A stretch of 55,675 nt of DNA from an uncultured Lachnospiraceae bacterium. GTDB taxonomy: Bacteria > Bacillota > Clostridia > Lachnospirales > Lachnospiraceae. Below the pieces are notes generated by a model that was given only the letters and a program-made list of their open reading frames with translations, searched no databases and was not told the origin of the DNA. Position 1 is the stretch's first letter. Each line of letters begins with the position of its first letter. Below are positions 35,141 through 43,867 of this stretch, piece by piece. Made by a program: the position numbers and the translations under genes. The stretch lies in NCBI GenBank assembly GCA_902779445.1, contig CACZBM010000013.1:1-55675 (forward strand), read 5' to 3'.

Positions 35141-36152
35141 ATTTTATTATATCCTGATACTTCATCCTTATGATCTTATGCGGCATTACCACCTGACGTC
35201 CCTTTTCTCCGTCCATCAGACGCTTTGCCTCTCTTACTGCCGTGTTTGCGATATCATAAAAATCCTGCTGCACTGTATTCATCTGATTTCCCACATATCC
35301 CATAAGAGTTATGCCGTCAAATCCGCATACCGGATGGAAAACCTCCAGTTCTCTCAGGGCATTCACAGCTCCTATAGCCATCAGGTCGGAAGCGCATACG
35401 ATGATATCCTTTTCTTTTCCGGTTATCATGGCTATTCCCCTTGCCTTTGATTCGGAGAAATCACCATATCTGATACTCAGGGATACGTTTAACTCCTCGG
35501 CAGCTTTCTTCATTCCTTTGGTCCTGTCAGCCGTAACATATGAAGTTCCTTTCCCTGCTATATACAGTACCGTCTGGGGTCCGTGCTTCGGGTCCAGTCT
35601 GGGGATATTATCCGATATCGTCTTATATGCCACCTCATACTGGGCTTCAGCCTGATCTATTCCCACCGAAGTGATCCCGTCAGCCACAAAGGGCGCATCT
35701 ATCACCACCATGTGGAATTCTTCTTCCTGAATGAGATTCCTGATGACGCGGTCCTCCTGTGAAAGTCCGAAGACCACTATCGTATGGACTCCCTGAGATC
35801 TGAAGTACCTTGTGATATCATCACTGGTCATCCCCTCCAGCATGCTGAAGAAAATAGTGATGGCATCTATATCCAGTTCTTTTGCGCAGTCCAGGGCACC
35901 GAGGATATACTGCATGTATATCTGGTCGACCGCCTGAGTTTCCCTCACCGGATCCAGGAGCAGTGCGATCCTCCCTGAATGCTTGGATGAAAGGGCAGCT
36001 GCAATGGAATTCGGAACGTAGTTCAGCTCCCTTATCGCCTGATTGACTTTTGCCTTTGTGGCATCGGTGACATTGGGATAATTATTCAGCACCTTGGAAA
36101 CCGTTGAGATCGCTACTCCTGCATGCTTCGCCACATCCTTTATAGATACCAT
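35139..36152 (-). CDS. LacI family transcriptional regulator
   Basis: This 337-residue protein has an N-terminal helix-turn-helix SIKDVAKHAGVAISTVSKVLN with hinge NYVPNSIAAALSS, followed by a periplasmic-binding-protein-like effector domain (GRIALLLDPV to IIRMKYQDIIK). Neighbours suggest control of glgP-arcC downstream (same strand) or of the divergent ECF substrate gene. The stop codon lies in an R1 repeat. A palindrome with a U-tract occurs 20-47 bases before the start (separate entry). Confidence 0.94.
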   Translation of the reverse strand: MVSIKDVAKHAGVAISTVSKVLNNYPNVTDATKAKVNQAIRELNYVPNSIAAALSSKHSGRIALLLDPVRETQAVDQIYMQYILGALDCAKELDIDAITIFFSMLEGMTSDDITRYFRSQGVHTIVVFGLSQEDRVIRNLIQEEEFHMVVIDAPFVADGITSVGIDQAEAQYEVAYKTISDNIPRLDPKHGPQTVLYIAGKGTSYVTADRTKGMKKAAEELNVSLSIRYGDFSESKARGIAMITGKEKDIIVCASDLMAIGAVNALRELEVFHPVCGFDGITLMGYVGNQMNTVQQDFYDIANTAVREAKRLMDGEKGRQVVMPHKIIRMKYQDIIK

Positions 36153-36171
36153 GAAACCGTTTTCCTTTCTC

Positions 36172-36199
36172 TGTAAATAAAAAGCCGATCTCTATCGGC
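36172..36199 (-). promoter_or_regulatory. Terminator-like palindrome in the LacI leader
   Basis: On the minus strand GCCGAT-AGAG-ATCGGC is followed by TTTTTATTT, the form of an intrinsic terminator, yet it lies just 5' of the LacI-type gene. It could be an attenuator, a block to antisense read-through, or a 16-bp symmetrical operator for autoregulation. Confidence 0.5.
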
Positions 36200-36237
36200 A
36201 ATCTCTTCTAAATTATTCTAACACCCGTCACGAAAGT

Positions 36238-36266
36238 TTGCAATAAAGTGCAATTGAATGTAAAAT
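36238..36266 (+). promoter_or_regulatory. Predicted promoter of the ECF substrate-binding gene
   Basis: TTGCAA, a 17-base spacer and TAAAAT form a good sigma-A promoter. The start codon is about 52 bases downstream. The leader repeats AGGAG three times, with the last (AGGAGG) positioned as the ribosome binding site. Confidence 0.65.
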
Positions 36267-36317
36267 AACCATGTTTAGGAGCTTTTTTAGGAGTTTATTT
36301 TAGGAGGTATTAAATTT

Positions 36318-36872
36318 ATGAAAAACAAATTCGGGATCAAAGAAGTTGTTGCAATCGGTATAGGAACAGCCCTTTTCGTTGTCCTTACCACAGTTCAGGT
36401 GCCTATCGGTATCCCCAATACTTATCTCCAGCCCAGAATGGCTATTCTCGCTTTCCTTTCAGCTGTGTTCGGACCCATTGTAGGTGCTGTGATAGGTTTA
36501 CTCGGACATGCTCTCGGAGATGCCATTTTCTACGGATCAGTATGGTGGAGCTGGGTATTCCCTGAAGCTGTTATAGGTATCGGCATCGGATTATGCTCAT
36601 CCATATTCAATGTTAAAGCCGGAGACTTCAGTTCAACAAAGAATATCATCCTCTTTAACGTGACACAGATACTCGCAAATGCCCTTGCCTGGATCCTTGT
36701 AGCTCCCATACTGGATATCGCAGTATATGCCGAGCCCGCTAACAAGGTATTTATCCAGGGCGTATTCGCCTTTCTCGGAAATATAATAATAATCGGCGTG
36801 CTGGGAACCATCCTTCTAGTAGCTTATTCAAAGGTTGCAGGCAGCGGACAGTCGCTTGAAAAGGAAGATTGA
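36318..36872 (+). CDS. ECF transporter substrate-binding subunit, UPF0397 type
   Basis: This 184-residue, six-helix membrane protein has the UPF0397 opening IKEVVAIGIGTALFVVL, the VPIGIPNTYLQPR segment, GPIVGAVIGLLGHALGD and the WWSWVFPEAVIGIGIGL region. It would bind a vitamin-like or other micronutrient substrate and dock on EcfT; the substrate of this subfamily is not certain. AGGAGG lies 9 bases before the ATG. Its stop codon is directly adjacent to the stop of the convergent ecfT. Confidence 0.9.
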   Translation: MKNKFGIKEVVAIGIGTALFVVLTTVQVPIGIPNTYLQPRMAILAFLSAVFGPIVGAVIGLLGHALGDAIFYGSVWWSWVFPEAVIGIGIGLCSSIFNVKAGDFSSTKNIILFNVTQILANALAWILVAPILDIAVYAEPANKVFIQGVFAFLGNIIIIGVLGTILLVAYSKVAGSGQSLEKED

Positions 36873-37700
36873 CTAGACCCACGGATACCAGAAACGGTTC
36901 CCGTCATAAAACGTAAATACCATAGCTGCCGCGAAAAACAGCACTATAAAAGTAATCACACATTTATCGCTTAAAGAGAGAGCCCGGTATGAATACCAGG
37001 TTCTCTTTTTTTTCTTTCCGAATCCCCTGAGCTCCATAGCATCGCTCACCACATCTATCCTGTCCATAGTAGAGAAAAGAAGCGGGAAAATGATGCTTGC
37101 GATCCTCTTTATCCTGTCGGTTATTCCGGCTTTTCCGGACATCTCTATTCCCCTTGCCTCCTGGGCATTTTTGATCCTTGTAAAATCATCCTGAACATCA
37201 GGAATATAACGCAGGGCGATAGCCACAGAATACGCAAAAGTATACGGTACTCCCACCATGTTTAGGGAAGCTGCAAATTCCGAAGGGTCTGTCGTGGTAA
37301 GGAAGATAAATACCGCAGGTATCACGGTAAAATACTTCATCATCACATTCAGCTCGTAGAAAAGCTGTTCCCTGGTCACGACGATGCTGCCGATATTAAG
37401 CCCGGTGGGTGTAGTGCTCCCATAGATCCTGCACCCTTCATACGGTGAAAAGAAGAAGATGAAGACAAGGTTCAATATCATGAATACAATGATAGCTTTA
37501 AATACAGCAGAAACCTGTTTCCACTCCGTTTTTGAGACCAGGTATATGACCGCCCCCATAAAAAGCATCACCACAAGAACACGGGTATCATAAGTAAGGG
37601 CTCCTGCGATACACCATATTATGAAGAAAAGAAGCTTTGTAAATCCGCTTAATCTGTGGACAACGGTATCTTTTTCCATGTATGAGATCATCCTGCCCAT
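36873..37700 (-). CDS. ecfT: ECF transporter transmembrane subunit
   Basis: This 275-residue CbiQ/EcfT-family protein has five or six membrane helices and the two coupling motifs that contact the ATPases, EARGIE and ELRGFG, in the cytoplasmic helical region (about 190-235). GGGGAG lies 6 bases before the ATG, and the gene overlaps the end of the ATPase gene by 13 bp. Its partner S gene converges on it from the other strand. Confidence 0.93.
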   Translation of the reverse strand: MGRMISYMEKDTVVHRLSGFTKLLFFIIWCIAGALTYDTRVLVVMLFMGAVIYLVSKTEWKQVSAVFKAIIVFMILNLVFIFFFSPYEGCRIYGSTTPTGLNIGSIVVTREQLFYELNVMMKYFTVIPAVFIFLTTTDPSEFAASLNMVGVPYTFAYSVAIALRYIPDVQDDFTRIKNAQEARGIEMSGKAGITDRIKRIASIIFPLLFSTMDRIDVVSDAMELRGFGKKKKRTWYSYRALSLSDKCVITFIVLFFAAAMVFTFYDGNRFWYPWV

Positions 37701-39409
37701 GAGTCACTCCCCTTTTCATCTCTTTCAAATTCGATAAATCTCTCCGCAAATTCGGAAGGATCCTCAATCCCGCACTTTACTGCGAGATCGTAGAGTGATG
37801 TCTTTTTAAGATATGCCTTGTCCGCTATCTCTTCATTGGTAAGGATATTAGCCGGTGTATCATCCTTTAAGATACGGTGATCAGTAAGGACTATAGCCCT
37901 GTCCGTGTATTCCAGCATGAGGTGCATGTCGTGGGTTATCATGATAATGGTCAGTCCGAGCTCCTCATTTAGCTTCTTTAAGAACTCCATGATGTCCGTA
38001 TAGCGCCTGTAATCCTGTCCGGCAGTAGGCTCGTCCAGTATCATTATCTCCGGCTCCATTATGAGTATGGAGGCTATGGTGACTCTCTTTTTCTGTCCGA
38101 AGGAAAGAGCGCTGACCGGCCAGTTCCTGTATGGATACAGACCGCATATCCTCAGTGTTTCGTCTACTCTTCTGTCTACCTCTTCCTTTGGAACTCCCCT
38201 GACCGTAAGCCCCAGTCCCACTTCCTCTCTTATCATGGGTTTGGAGATCATCTGTCCGGGACTCTGCATCACAAAGCCTATCTTCTCGCCCCGTTCTTTC
38301 GTGGATAGAGGTGAAATGTCTTTTCCGTTTAACAGGATCTCTCCCGACACGGGCTTATAAAACCCGCAGATCAGTGAAGCAAAAGTGGATTTCCCGGCGC
38401 CGTTCCGGCCGACGATACTCACCATCTCGCCTCGGGTGATCTCCAGATTTATATCATTAAGAACCGGTTCTTTTGGATCATATGCAAATGAGAGATCTTT
38501 TACCGTAAGTACCGGATCCTTCTTTTCAGCCGGTTCTCTTTTCTTCACACTTTGGAACCAGTTTCGCACAGCCTGGCGATAGGGTTCAATATTCATATCT
38601 CCGATATTCTTCGGACCGTCTTCAGGCTTTACCCTCATACCGGCGTGCCTGATGGCTGAGATATAAAGAGGCTCCCTTATACCCTGTTCTATCAGCACAT
38701 CTCCTGACAGGAGCTCGTCCGGCTTCTCATCTGCGATTATAGTCCCGTCATTGACAACAACTATCCTGTCTACATTCCTGTAGAGTACGTCTTCCAGACG
38801 ATGTTCTATAATAATGACCGTAAGATCCCTACGCTGCATGATCTCATCTATCAAAGCGATGGTTCTCTTTCCCGTGGCAGGATCCAGGTTTGCAAGAGGC
38901 TCGTCAAAGAGCAGTATCTCCACATCATCTACCAGAACACCACCCATCGATACTCTCTGCTTCTGTCCTCCGGAAAGTGCTGAGGGCGAATGTTTCAGGA
39001 AATCCTTCATATCGACGATCTCCGCCACTTCATCGACCTTTTCAAATATCTTATCCTGGGGAATATTTTCATTTTCCAGCGCAAAAGCCAGATCCTCAGC
39101 AACCGTAAGACCGATAAACTGGCCGTTGGTATCCTGAAGCACAGTCCCCACGTGTTTTGACATGCCGAAAACACCCTCTTTCTCCGGGTTCAGTCCGGCG
39201 ACCGTAAGGCTGCCTTGTGACTTACCCGGATAGGAACAGGGTATCAGCGCATTTATAGTATGTGCAAGCGTGGATTTCCCGGAGCCGGAAGGTCCTGCTA
39301 TCAGGATCTTCTCTCCGGGAAAAATTGATAGATCGATACCGTGAATAGTCGGCTCTTTCTGTGATCTGTATTGAAAAGAATAATCTTTGAATTCTATGAT
39401 CGGTTCCAT
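37688..39409 (-). CDS. ECF transporter ATPase, two fused ABC domains
   Basis: This 573-residue protein has two nucleotide-binding domains. The first has Walker A GPSGSGKST (about 39), signature ALSGGQKQR, Walker B ILLFDEP. The second starts near 310, with Walker A GRNGAGKST, signature ALSFGQKKR, Walker B IMILDEPTAGQD. It drives the EcfT/S module, like YkoD-type fused EcfA proteins. The start MEPIIEF at 39409 fits the family. The open frame extends further upstream but only as a shadow of the adjacent permease gene. There is no ribosome binding site at 39409; a promoter ends 7 bases upstream, so the mRNA may be leaderless. Confidence 0.92.
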   Translation of the reverse strand: MEPIIEFKDYSFQYRSQKEPTIHGIDLSIFPGEKILIAGPSGSGKSTLAHTINALIPCSYPGKSQGSLTVAGLNPEKEGVFGMSKHVGTVLQDTNGQFIGLTVAEDLAFALENENIPQDKIFEKVDEVAEIVDMKDFLKHSPSALSGGQKQRVSMGGVLVDDVEILLFDEPLANLDPATGKRTIALIDEIMQRRDLTVIIIEHRLEDVLYRNVDRIVVVNDGTIIADEKPDELLSGDVLIEQGIREPLYISAIRHAGMRVKPEDGPKNIGDMNIEPYRQAVRNWFQSVKKREPAEKKDPVLTVKDLSFAYDPKEPVLNDINLEITRGEMVSIVGRNGAGKSTFASLICGFYKPVSGEILLNGKDISPLSTKERGEKIGFVMQSPGQMISKPMIREEVGLGLTVRGVPKEEVDRRVDETLRICGLYPYRNWPVSALSFGQKKRVTIASILIMEPEIMILDEPTAGQDYRRYTDIMEFLKKLNEELGLTIIMITHDMHLMLEYTDRAIVLTDHRILKDDTPANILTNEEIADKAYLKKTSLYDLAVKCGIEDPSEFAERFIEFERDEKGSDSWAG

Positions 39410-39416
39410 GTCATAC

Positions 39417-39444
39417 ATTATACCAAAAATGTGGCACGGAACAA
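39417..39444 (-). promoter_or_regulatory. Predicted promoter giving a leaderless ECF-ATPase mRNA
   Basis: On the minus strand TTGTTC (39444-39439), a 16-base spacer and a perfect TATAAT (39422-39417) are followed 7 bases later by the ATG of the ECF ATPase. Transcription would begin at or within a base or two of the start codon. Confidence 0.6.
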
Positions 39445-39455
39445 ATACTGTATGA

Positions 39456-41654
39456 TTAAAGCGGCTTCTCCGGGAGTTCCTTATCCTTAAGGAGCTGGCG
39501 ATAATAATAGGTGCCGGGTTCCATATCTTCCACAGTATCCGGAGCGGGATATACCTCGATACTGTAATCCTTATTGCCATCATGTTCAAACTGATAGTAT
39601 CTTCCCCATGCGGAATAATATGTTGTGGGGAGCGATGAATCCATGATCTTTTCAATGTCTTTTCTGTCTGTGTATGTTACAGGATCATCCGAAACTGACA
39701 TTTCCCCGGTGTAGTTGTATGTTGTGACCACTATCTTCTCCACCTCGGATTTTTCCAGCGAACCGCCATTCCATAATCCGTTCTCCTCAAGGTATGCGAT
39801 AGATTCTTTATAGGAATCATATATCGGCCAGGATGTCTGGAAGTAGCCCGTGTATCCCGAAACAAAGGTGTTGTCGGTATAGAATGATACCAGACCCACA
39901 GGAACATTATAAGATGCCATGGTGAAATCATAGTTCGCACTTAAATCTTTAGTATACGCTGCGAGGAAGCCATTCAGAAGCCTTCCGTCACCGGTCAGGT
40001 TTCCGTGCTCTGAAGTAGTGGAAAGCACGAGCTCTGAGCCGGGAGCGATCTCATCTACCCTGTCGATTATATAATCCGGGTCATCAAGGAGATATACTCC
40101 CTTTATGAATTCTTCCGATCCCACGATCCTGTCCATTACGGCTGCATCGATATCCTCGGGGATCGCTACATTCCTCGTCACGGTCTTACCGCTCTTCATT
40201 CTCCAGCCAACTGTGGCGTTCCAGTAACCATTGGCAGCATACTCATTTTCTATCCCGTATTCTACTGCATTTTCTACCTTGGCTGCCTGTCCCTTTTCAG
40301 CTATTACAAGCATATCCTCTATATCGGTGATGAACATGTTTTTCTCAGCAAACTCTCTTGCTCCGATATAGTTGGTCTCATCATAATAACCGCCGTCAAT
40401 CCCTATATCATAACTGTTATTGCAGAGCCATGCGCTTTCCACACCGGAAGCAGAGGGGAGCCATTTATCATATCCAAAGACATCCATTTTGAATATAAAG
40501 AGTATTATAAGCGAGATCACCAGGATCACGGGCATATCATAGACCCTCTTTAATGCAGATCTCACATTTAATGCGAAAATAGCTTCCAGTATCAGACAGG
40601 TCACTATTACGGTTGTGATCATCGTCAGTATCACCGCAGGAAGTGAGATGCTTCCCTGTCTTCCGAATATCCAGTATATCAAAAGGCCTGTATCCAGAGC
40701 GAAAAGGATTCCCGCGCAGTATTTGATGAATACGGAAATATAAGGGTTAACCACTGCCTTTCCCGCATCCTCCGCACGCCTGTACTTATATGCGATAAAG
40801 GCGAGCACGAAGGAAATAACTGCTATCACAAGGTTTATACCGCAGCCCTTCATGAGCTCCGGCAGAGCTTTTACGATATACTCTCCGGCAGCGTCAAATC
40901 CACCGAACATTTTTGCCTCCACATAACTCTTTATGAGATTATACGGCGGAAGAGATTTAAGCCCGGCTATCAGTTTAATCTCGTTATCAGAGTCAAATGT
41001 CGCATAATATGCTGCCCTGTAACCGAAGACAGTCATTCTGACAAGCATTTCCAGTCCGAACACAAAGAAATTCATGAAAAGGGCTGTTACAACAGTTCCT
41101 GTCAGCAGTGATGCAAAAGCCGACATTCCGTAAGATGCTAAAAACATCACCGAATTCAGTACCCATGCAAGCATTATGTCTCCGAAAAGAGTCATATATG
41201 CAGCTCCTGAGGCAGCAGCTATAAAGAAGGACAATACCGCACAGATAAGTGACGGAATAGCGTATATCAGGAAGCTGTTGAATATAATATTAAAAAACCT
41301 GACACTTCTTTTCTCCGGACGGCTCTCATAGAAATCAACCGTCTGCGCCTTATAAAGATATGAGAAGCTCTGGATACCAAGGATCATCGCTCCCGTAAAT
41401 CCTATACCGGAACCGATCCCACGCACTCCGGCGTGGGCGGAAACAGCTTCCGCTATCCTTTGTGAAAGCGACTGAGCCAGCAGCGCGGTATTTGGATCCA
41501 CAATAGCTCTTTCATGCTGGATCAAAACCACCGTTCCGAAAATGTAATAAAGGAAATACATGAGGACAGAAAGGGCCACAAAGGGAAGCCTTCTCCATAA
41601 CATGCTCTTCTGTTCTCTTATGAATTTAGTCAAGGATGAATCTGCGGACATCAT
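39456..41654 (-). CDS. ABC-2-type transporter permease with large extracytoplasmic domain
   Basis: This 732-residue protein begins with [15 protein letters not shown] and a first membrane helix (about 25-45). Several more helices follow to about 395, including [11 protein letters not shown] after the second. After a last helix the C-terminal 320 residues (from [11 protein letters not shown]) form a soluble outer domain of the kind annotated DUF6449. It partners the ATPase at 41626, with regulation by the GntR protein. ATG at 41654 is chosen, 9 bases after GGAGG; an in-frame GTG at 41675 lies before that site. The gene overlaps the ATPase gene by 29 bp. Substrate unknown, perhaps antimicrobial stress. 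Confidence 0.85.
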   Translation of the reverse strand: MMSADSSLTKFIREQKSMLWRRLPFVALSVLMYFLYYIFGTVVLIQHERAIVDPNTALLAQSLSQRIAEAVSAHAGVRGIGSGIGFTGAMILGIQSFSYLYKAQTVDFYESRPEKRSVRFFNIIFNSFLIYAIPSLICAVLSFFIAAASGAAYMTLFGDIMLAWVLNSVMFLASYGMSAFASLLTGTVVTALFMNFFVFGLEMLVRMTVFGYRAAYYATFDSDNEIKLIAGLKSLPPYNLIKSYVEAKMFGGFDAAGEYIVKALPELMKGCGINLVIAVISFVLAFIAYKYRRAEDAGKAVVNPYISVFIKYCAGILFALDTGLLIYWIFGRQGSISLPAVILTMITTVIVTCLILEAIFALNVRSALKRVYDMPVILVISLIILFIFKMDVFGYDKWLPSASGVESAWLCNNSYDIGIDGGYYDETNYIGAREFAEKNMFITDIEDMLVIAEKGQAAKVENAVEYGIENEYAANGYWNATVGWRMKSGKTVTRNVAIPEDIDAAVMDRIVGSEEFIKGVYLLDDPDYIIDRVDEIAPGSELVLSTTSEHGNLTGDGRLLNGFLAAYTKDLSANYDFTMASYNVPVGLVSFYTDNTFVSGYTGYFQTSWPIYDSYKESIAYLEENGLWNGGSLEKSEVEKIVVTTYNYTGEMSVSDDPVTYTDRKDIEKIMDSSLPTTYYSAWGRYYQFEHDGNKDYSIEVYPAPDTVEDMEPGTYYYRQLLKDKELPEKPL

Positions 41655-42531
41655 ATCCTGCCACCTCCGTTTCACTTATGAATATCTCTTCAAGAGAGAG
41701 CTTTAATACTTCAAAGAATACAGGCTCTGCGCCTCTGAAGTGTTCTTCTGTCTCTTCCCTGCCTCCTCTTATAGTAAAAGTCCAGAGCCTTCCTCTCTGC
41801 TCTGCGAGAAGTACATTAAGACCTTCAAGGGCCTTCTCCCTGTCTTCCTCATTCTTAAATACAACCTGTATCTTCTGAAGATTCAGCTTCATCTTCGAAA
41901 GATCCTCCGATAAAAGGACTCCGCCCTGATGAAGAAGCCCCACATGATCGCAGATGTCTTCAAGCTCCCTTAAGTTATGGGATGCTATCACAGGGACCAG
42001 ATCCCTGTCTGCCATGTCTTTTGCGAAGAGACTTTTAACTCCCTGCCTCATCACGGGATCCAGGCCGTCAAATGTCTCGTCACACAGGATGTATTTTGCT
42101 CCGCTTGATACCGCGAGAAGTACCATGAGCTGCTTTTTCATTCCCTTTGAGAATTCTGTTATCTTCCGGTTCTGACCGAGGTTGAATCCCTCCAGTAATG
42201 ATGCGAATCTCTCCTTATCAAACCGGGGATAGAGAGATGCATAGTAATCTCTCATGGATCCGGGTGTGGCATTCTGGAAAAAGAATGCGTCATCCGGAAC
42301 GAAAAAGATCTTTTCCTTTACAGATGGCATATCGTACACCGGTTCATCATCAATAGCTATCTTTCCGCTGTCGGGAACAAGGATCCCCGTCAGGAGACGC
42401 AGGAGTGTGGACTTTCCGGCACCGTTTGTCCCGACCAGTCCGAATACTTCGCCTTCCCTGATGGTCAGGGATACATCATTTATTGCCTTTGTTTTCCCAA
42501 AGGATTTACTCAGATTTTCTATGTTAATCAT
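41626..42531 (-). CDS. ABC transporter ATPase (YtrB-like)
   Basis: This 301-residue protein has Walker [10 protein letters not shown] near 34, the variant signature FSKGMKKQL, Walker [14 protein letters not shown] with Glu-Thr-Phe after Asp, and switch His in ASHNL. This weak-signature type is typical of ABC proteins encoded with YtrA-family GntR regulators. It powers the overlapping permease. Confidence 0.93.
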   Translation of the reverse strand: MINIENLSKSFGKTKAINDVSLTIREGEVFGLVGTNGAGKSTLLRLLTGILVPDSGKIAIDDEPVYDMPSVKEKIFFVPDDAFFFQNATPGSMRDYYASLYPRFDKERFASLLEGFNLGQNRKITEFSKGMKKQLMVLLAVSSGAKYILCDETFDGLDPVMRQGVKSLFAKDMADRDLVPVIASHNLRELEDICDHVGLLHQGGVLLSEDLSKMKLNLQKIQVVFKNEEDREKALEGLNVLLAEQRGRLWTFTIRGGREETEEHFRGAEPVFFEVLKLSLEEIFISETEVAGYDVRRFILD

Positions 42532-42560
42532 CTTTTTCTATTCTCCGCTCCTCTCTTCTG

Positions 42561-42911
42561 TTATTTAAGGGCTTCCTGAAACAGTTCATGCGGATCGATG
42601 CCCAGTTCCTCGCCTTCTTTTATAAGAGTTTTCATATTAGAAACGAGCTCCGTCTTTTTCCGGTCCTTCAGTACCGAGTTATCTGAAACAAAGACGCCTT
42701 TTCCCCGGATCGTATATGTGAAACCTTCACGCTCAAGCTCTGTATATGCTTTCTGTACGGTATTCGGATTCGTTCCGTTTTCCATCGCCAGGCTCCTCAC
42801 GGAGGGCAACTGGTCACCGGGTTGTATGACATCCATAAGTATCAGGTGTTTCAGCCGGTCTGTGATCTGTTCATATATAGGACGGCTGTCCCGCCAGTCT
42901 ATTAGTGTCAT
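42561..42911 (-). CDS. GntR family regulator, YtrA subfamily
   Basis: This 116-residue protein has an N-terminal winged helix: RPIYEQITDRLKHLI, GDQLPSVRSLAMENGTNPNTVQKAY, then EREGFTYTIRGKGVFV. The short helical tail without a ligand domain defines the YtrA subfamily. It normally represses the ABC genes that follow it in the same operon, here 29 bp away. The upstream region holds a partly symmetrical TGTGTTAGTACA that may be its operator. GGAAGGAG precedes the ATG. Confidence 0.93.
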   Translation of the reverse strand: MTLIDWRDSRPIYEQITDRLKHLILMDVIQPGDQLPSVRSLAMENGTNPNTVQKAYTELEREGFTYTIRGKGVFVSDNSVLKDRKKTELVSNMKTLIKEGEELGIDPHELFQEALK

Positions 42912-42984
42912 GATCTGATCTCCTTCCTCAGTGATATATGTGATAGCATTTTAACTGTACTAACACATCTAATACGGATTATAC

Positions 42985-43015
42985 ATAAAAATACGATCCC
43001 GTCAAGCGGGATCGT
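42985..43015 (-). terminator. Intrinsic terminator of xpt
   Basis: A perfect 9-bp stem, ACGATCCCG/CGGGATCGT (loop TCAAG in plus orientation), is followed on the minus strand by ATTTTTAT. It lies 23 bases after the xpt stop codon. AT-rich flanks on both sides could make it work both ways. Confidence 0.8.
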
Positions 43016-43038
43016 AAAAATATTTTTAAAAAATGTTT

Positions 43039-43611
43039 TTAACTATTGAAAACTATGTTTCCTTCCGACATGGAGCTGATCCGCGCAAGGGAATATACTT
43101 CGATCCCCTCTTCGCCGAGCTTTTTCCGTCCGGGCTGGAATTCCTTCTCGATCAGGATGCCGACACCTTCCACTGTAGCATGTGCCATACGGAAAAGCCT
43201 TATTGCTCCGGAAGAAGCTTCTCCGTTTGCAAGGAAGTCATCTATTATGAGCACATGGTCATTCTCATCTACGACCTTCTTTGACAGAGTCAGCTCGTAG
43301 TTCGTACCCTTTGTGAAGGAACTGACCATGGTGTTGTACAGATTATCGTTTAATACCTTTGAGGGCTGCTTTTTCAGGATCACGAGGGGCAGTCCCATCT
43401 CAATTGATGTCAGAAGTGCCGGTGCGATTCCGGAACTCTCTATAGTCGCGATCTTTGTGATCCCACGACCCTTAAAGTGTTCGGCAAAGTCCTTTGCGCA
43501 CTCCTGCATAAGAAAGGGATCAACCTGATGGTTTATGAAAGTATCAACCTTGAGAATACTCTCATTCAAAGCATGTCCGTCTTTCAAAATCCTGTCCTCA
43601 AGTAGTTTCAT
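43039..43611 (-). CDS. xpt: Xanthine phosphoribosyltransferase
   Basis: This 190-residue protein begins [15 protein letters not shown], with [32 protein letters not shown] and the PRPP loop [14 protein letters not shown]. It converts xanthine plus PRPP to XMP in purine salvage. ATG at 43611 is preferred to one at 43629 because AAAGGAG lies between them, 8 bases before 43611. No purine riboswitch is visible upstream: the DNA is an R1 copy and then a tRNA gene. Confidence 0.95.
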   Translation of the reverse strand: MKLLEDRILKDGHALNESILKVDTFINHQVDPFLMQECAKDFAEHFKGRGITKIATIESSGIAPALLTSIEMGLPLVILKKQPSKVLNDNLYNTMVSSFTKGTNYELTLSKKVVDENDHVLIIDDFLANGEASSGAIRLFRMAHATVEGVGILIEKEFQPGRKKLGEEGIEVYSLARISSMSEGNIVFNS

Positions 43612-43632
43612 CTGTATCTCTCCTTTCATATC

Positions 43633-43660
43633 AGATCCTTCGCTTCGCTCAGGATGACAT
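43633..43660. repeat. R1 half-repeat
   Basis: AGATCCTTCGCTTCGCTCAG followed by GATGACAT lies between tRNA-Leu and xpt. Confidence 0.8.
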
Positions 43661-43680
43661 CATTTCATGGTTTCTTAACT

Positions 43681-43762
43681 GCGCCAGGCGGGACTTGAAC
43701 CCGCACGTACAAAGTACACAGGAACCTAAATCCTGCTCGTCTGCCAGTTCCGACACTGGCGC
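43681..43762 (-). tRNA. tRNA-Leu (anticodon UAG)
   Basis: Read on the minus strand, the 82-base gene has a perfect 7-bp acceptor stem (GCGCCAG/CTGGCGC), a T-arm GCGGGTTCAAGTCCCGC, a long variable arm, and an anticodon arm CAGGA-TTTAGGT-TCCTG with UAG at the loop centre. The long variable arm and anticodon identify a leucine tRNA reading CUN codons. CCA is not encoded. R1 copies lie on both sides. Confidence 0.95.
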
Positions 43763-43769
43763 TGATAAA

Positions 43770-43842
43770 TGTCATTCTGAGGGCGAAGCCCGAAGAATCT
43801 CCTGCCGGGAAGGTGAGATCCTTCGCTACGCTCAGGATGACA
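43770..43842. repeat. R1 repeat, inverted pair
   Basis: GTCATTCTGAGGGCGAAGCC...AGAATCT and GAGATCCTTCGCTACGCTCA...GATGACAT face each other across a short spacer, between ddh and the tRNA gene. Confidence 0.85.
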
Positions 43843-43867
43843 TCGTTTCACTTTAACAAATTTAATC

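Noticed and set aside
34896..35450. Long open frame on the plus strand over the R1 array
   Set aside because: It is an artefact of the 33-bp period being divisible by three; it crosses the glgP start and LacI end and has no ribosome binding site.
39410..39655. An 82-residue N-terminal extension of the ECF ATPase
   Set aside because: The extension lies mostly antiparallel-frame within the permease gene's 3' end, is absent from the family and lies upstream of the TATAAT box.
43612..43680. Purine riboswitch upstream of xpt
   Set aside because: The 70 bases between the tRNA gene and xpt are an R1 half-repeat with none of the three-way-junction aptamer features.
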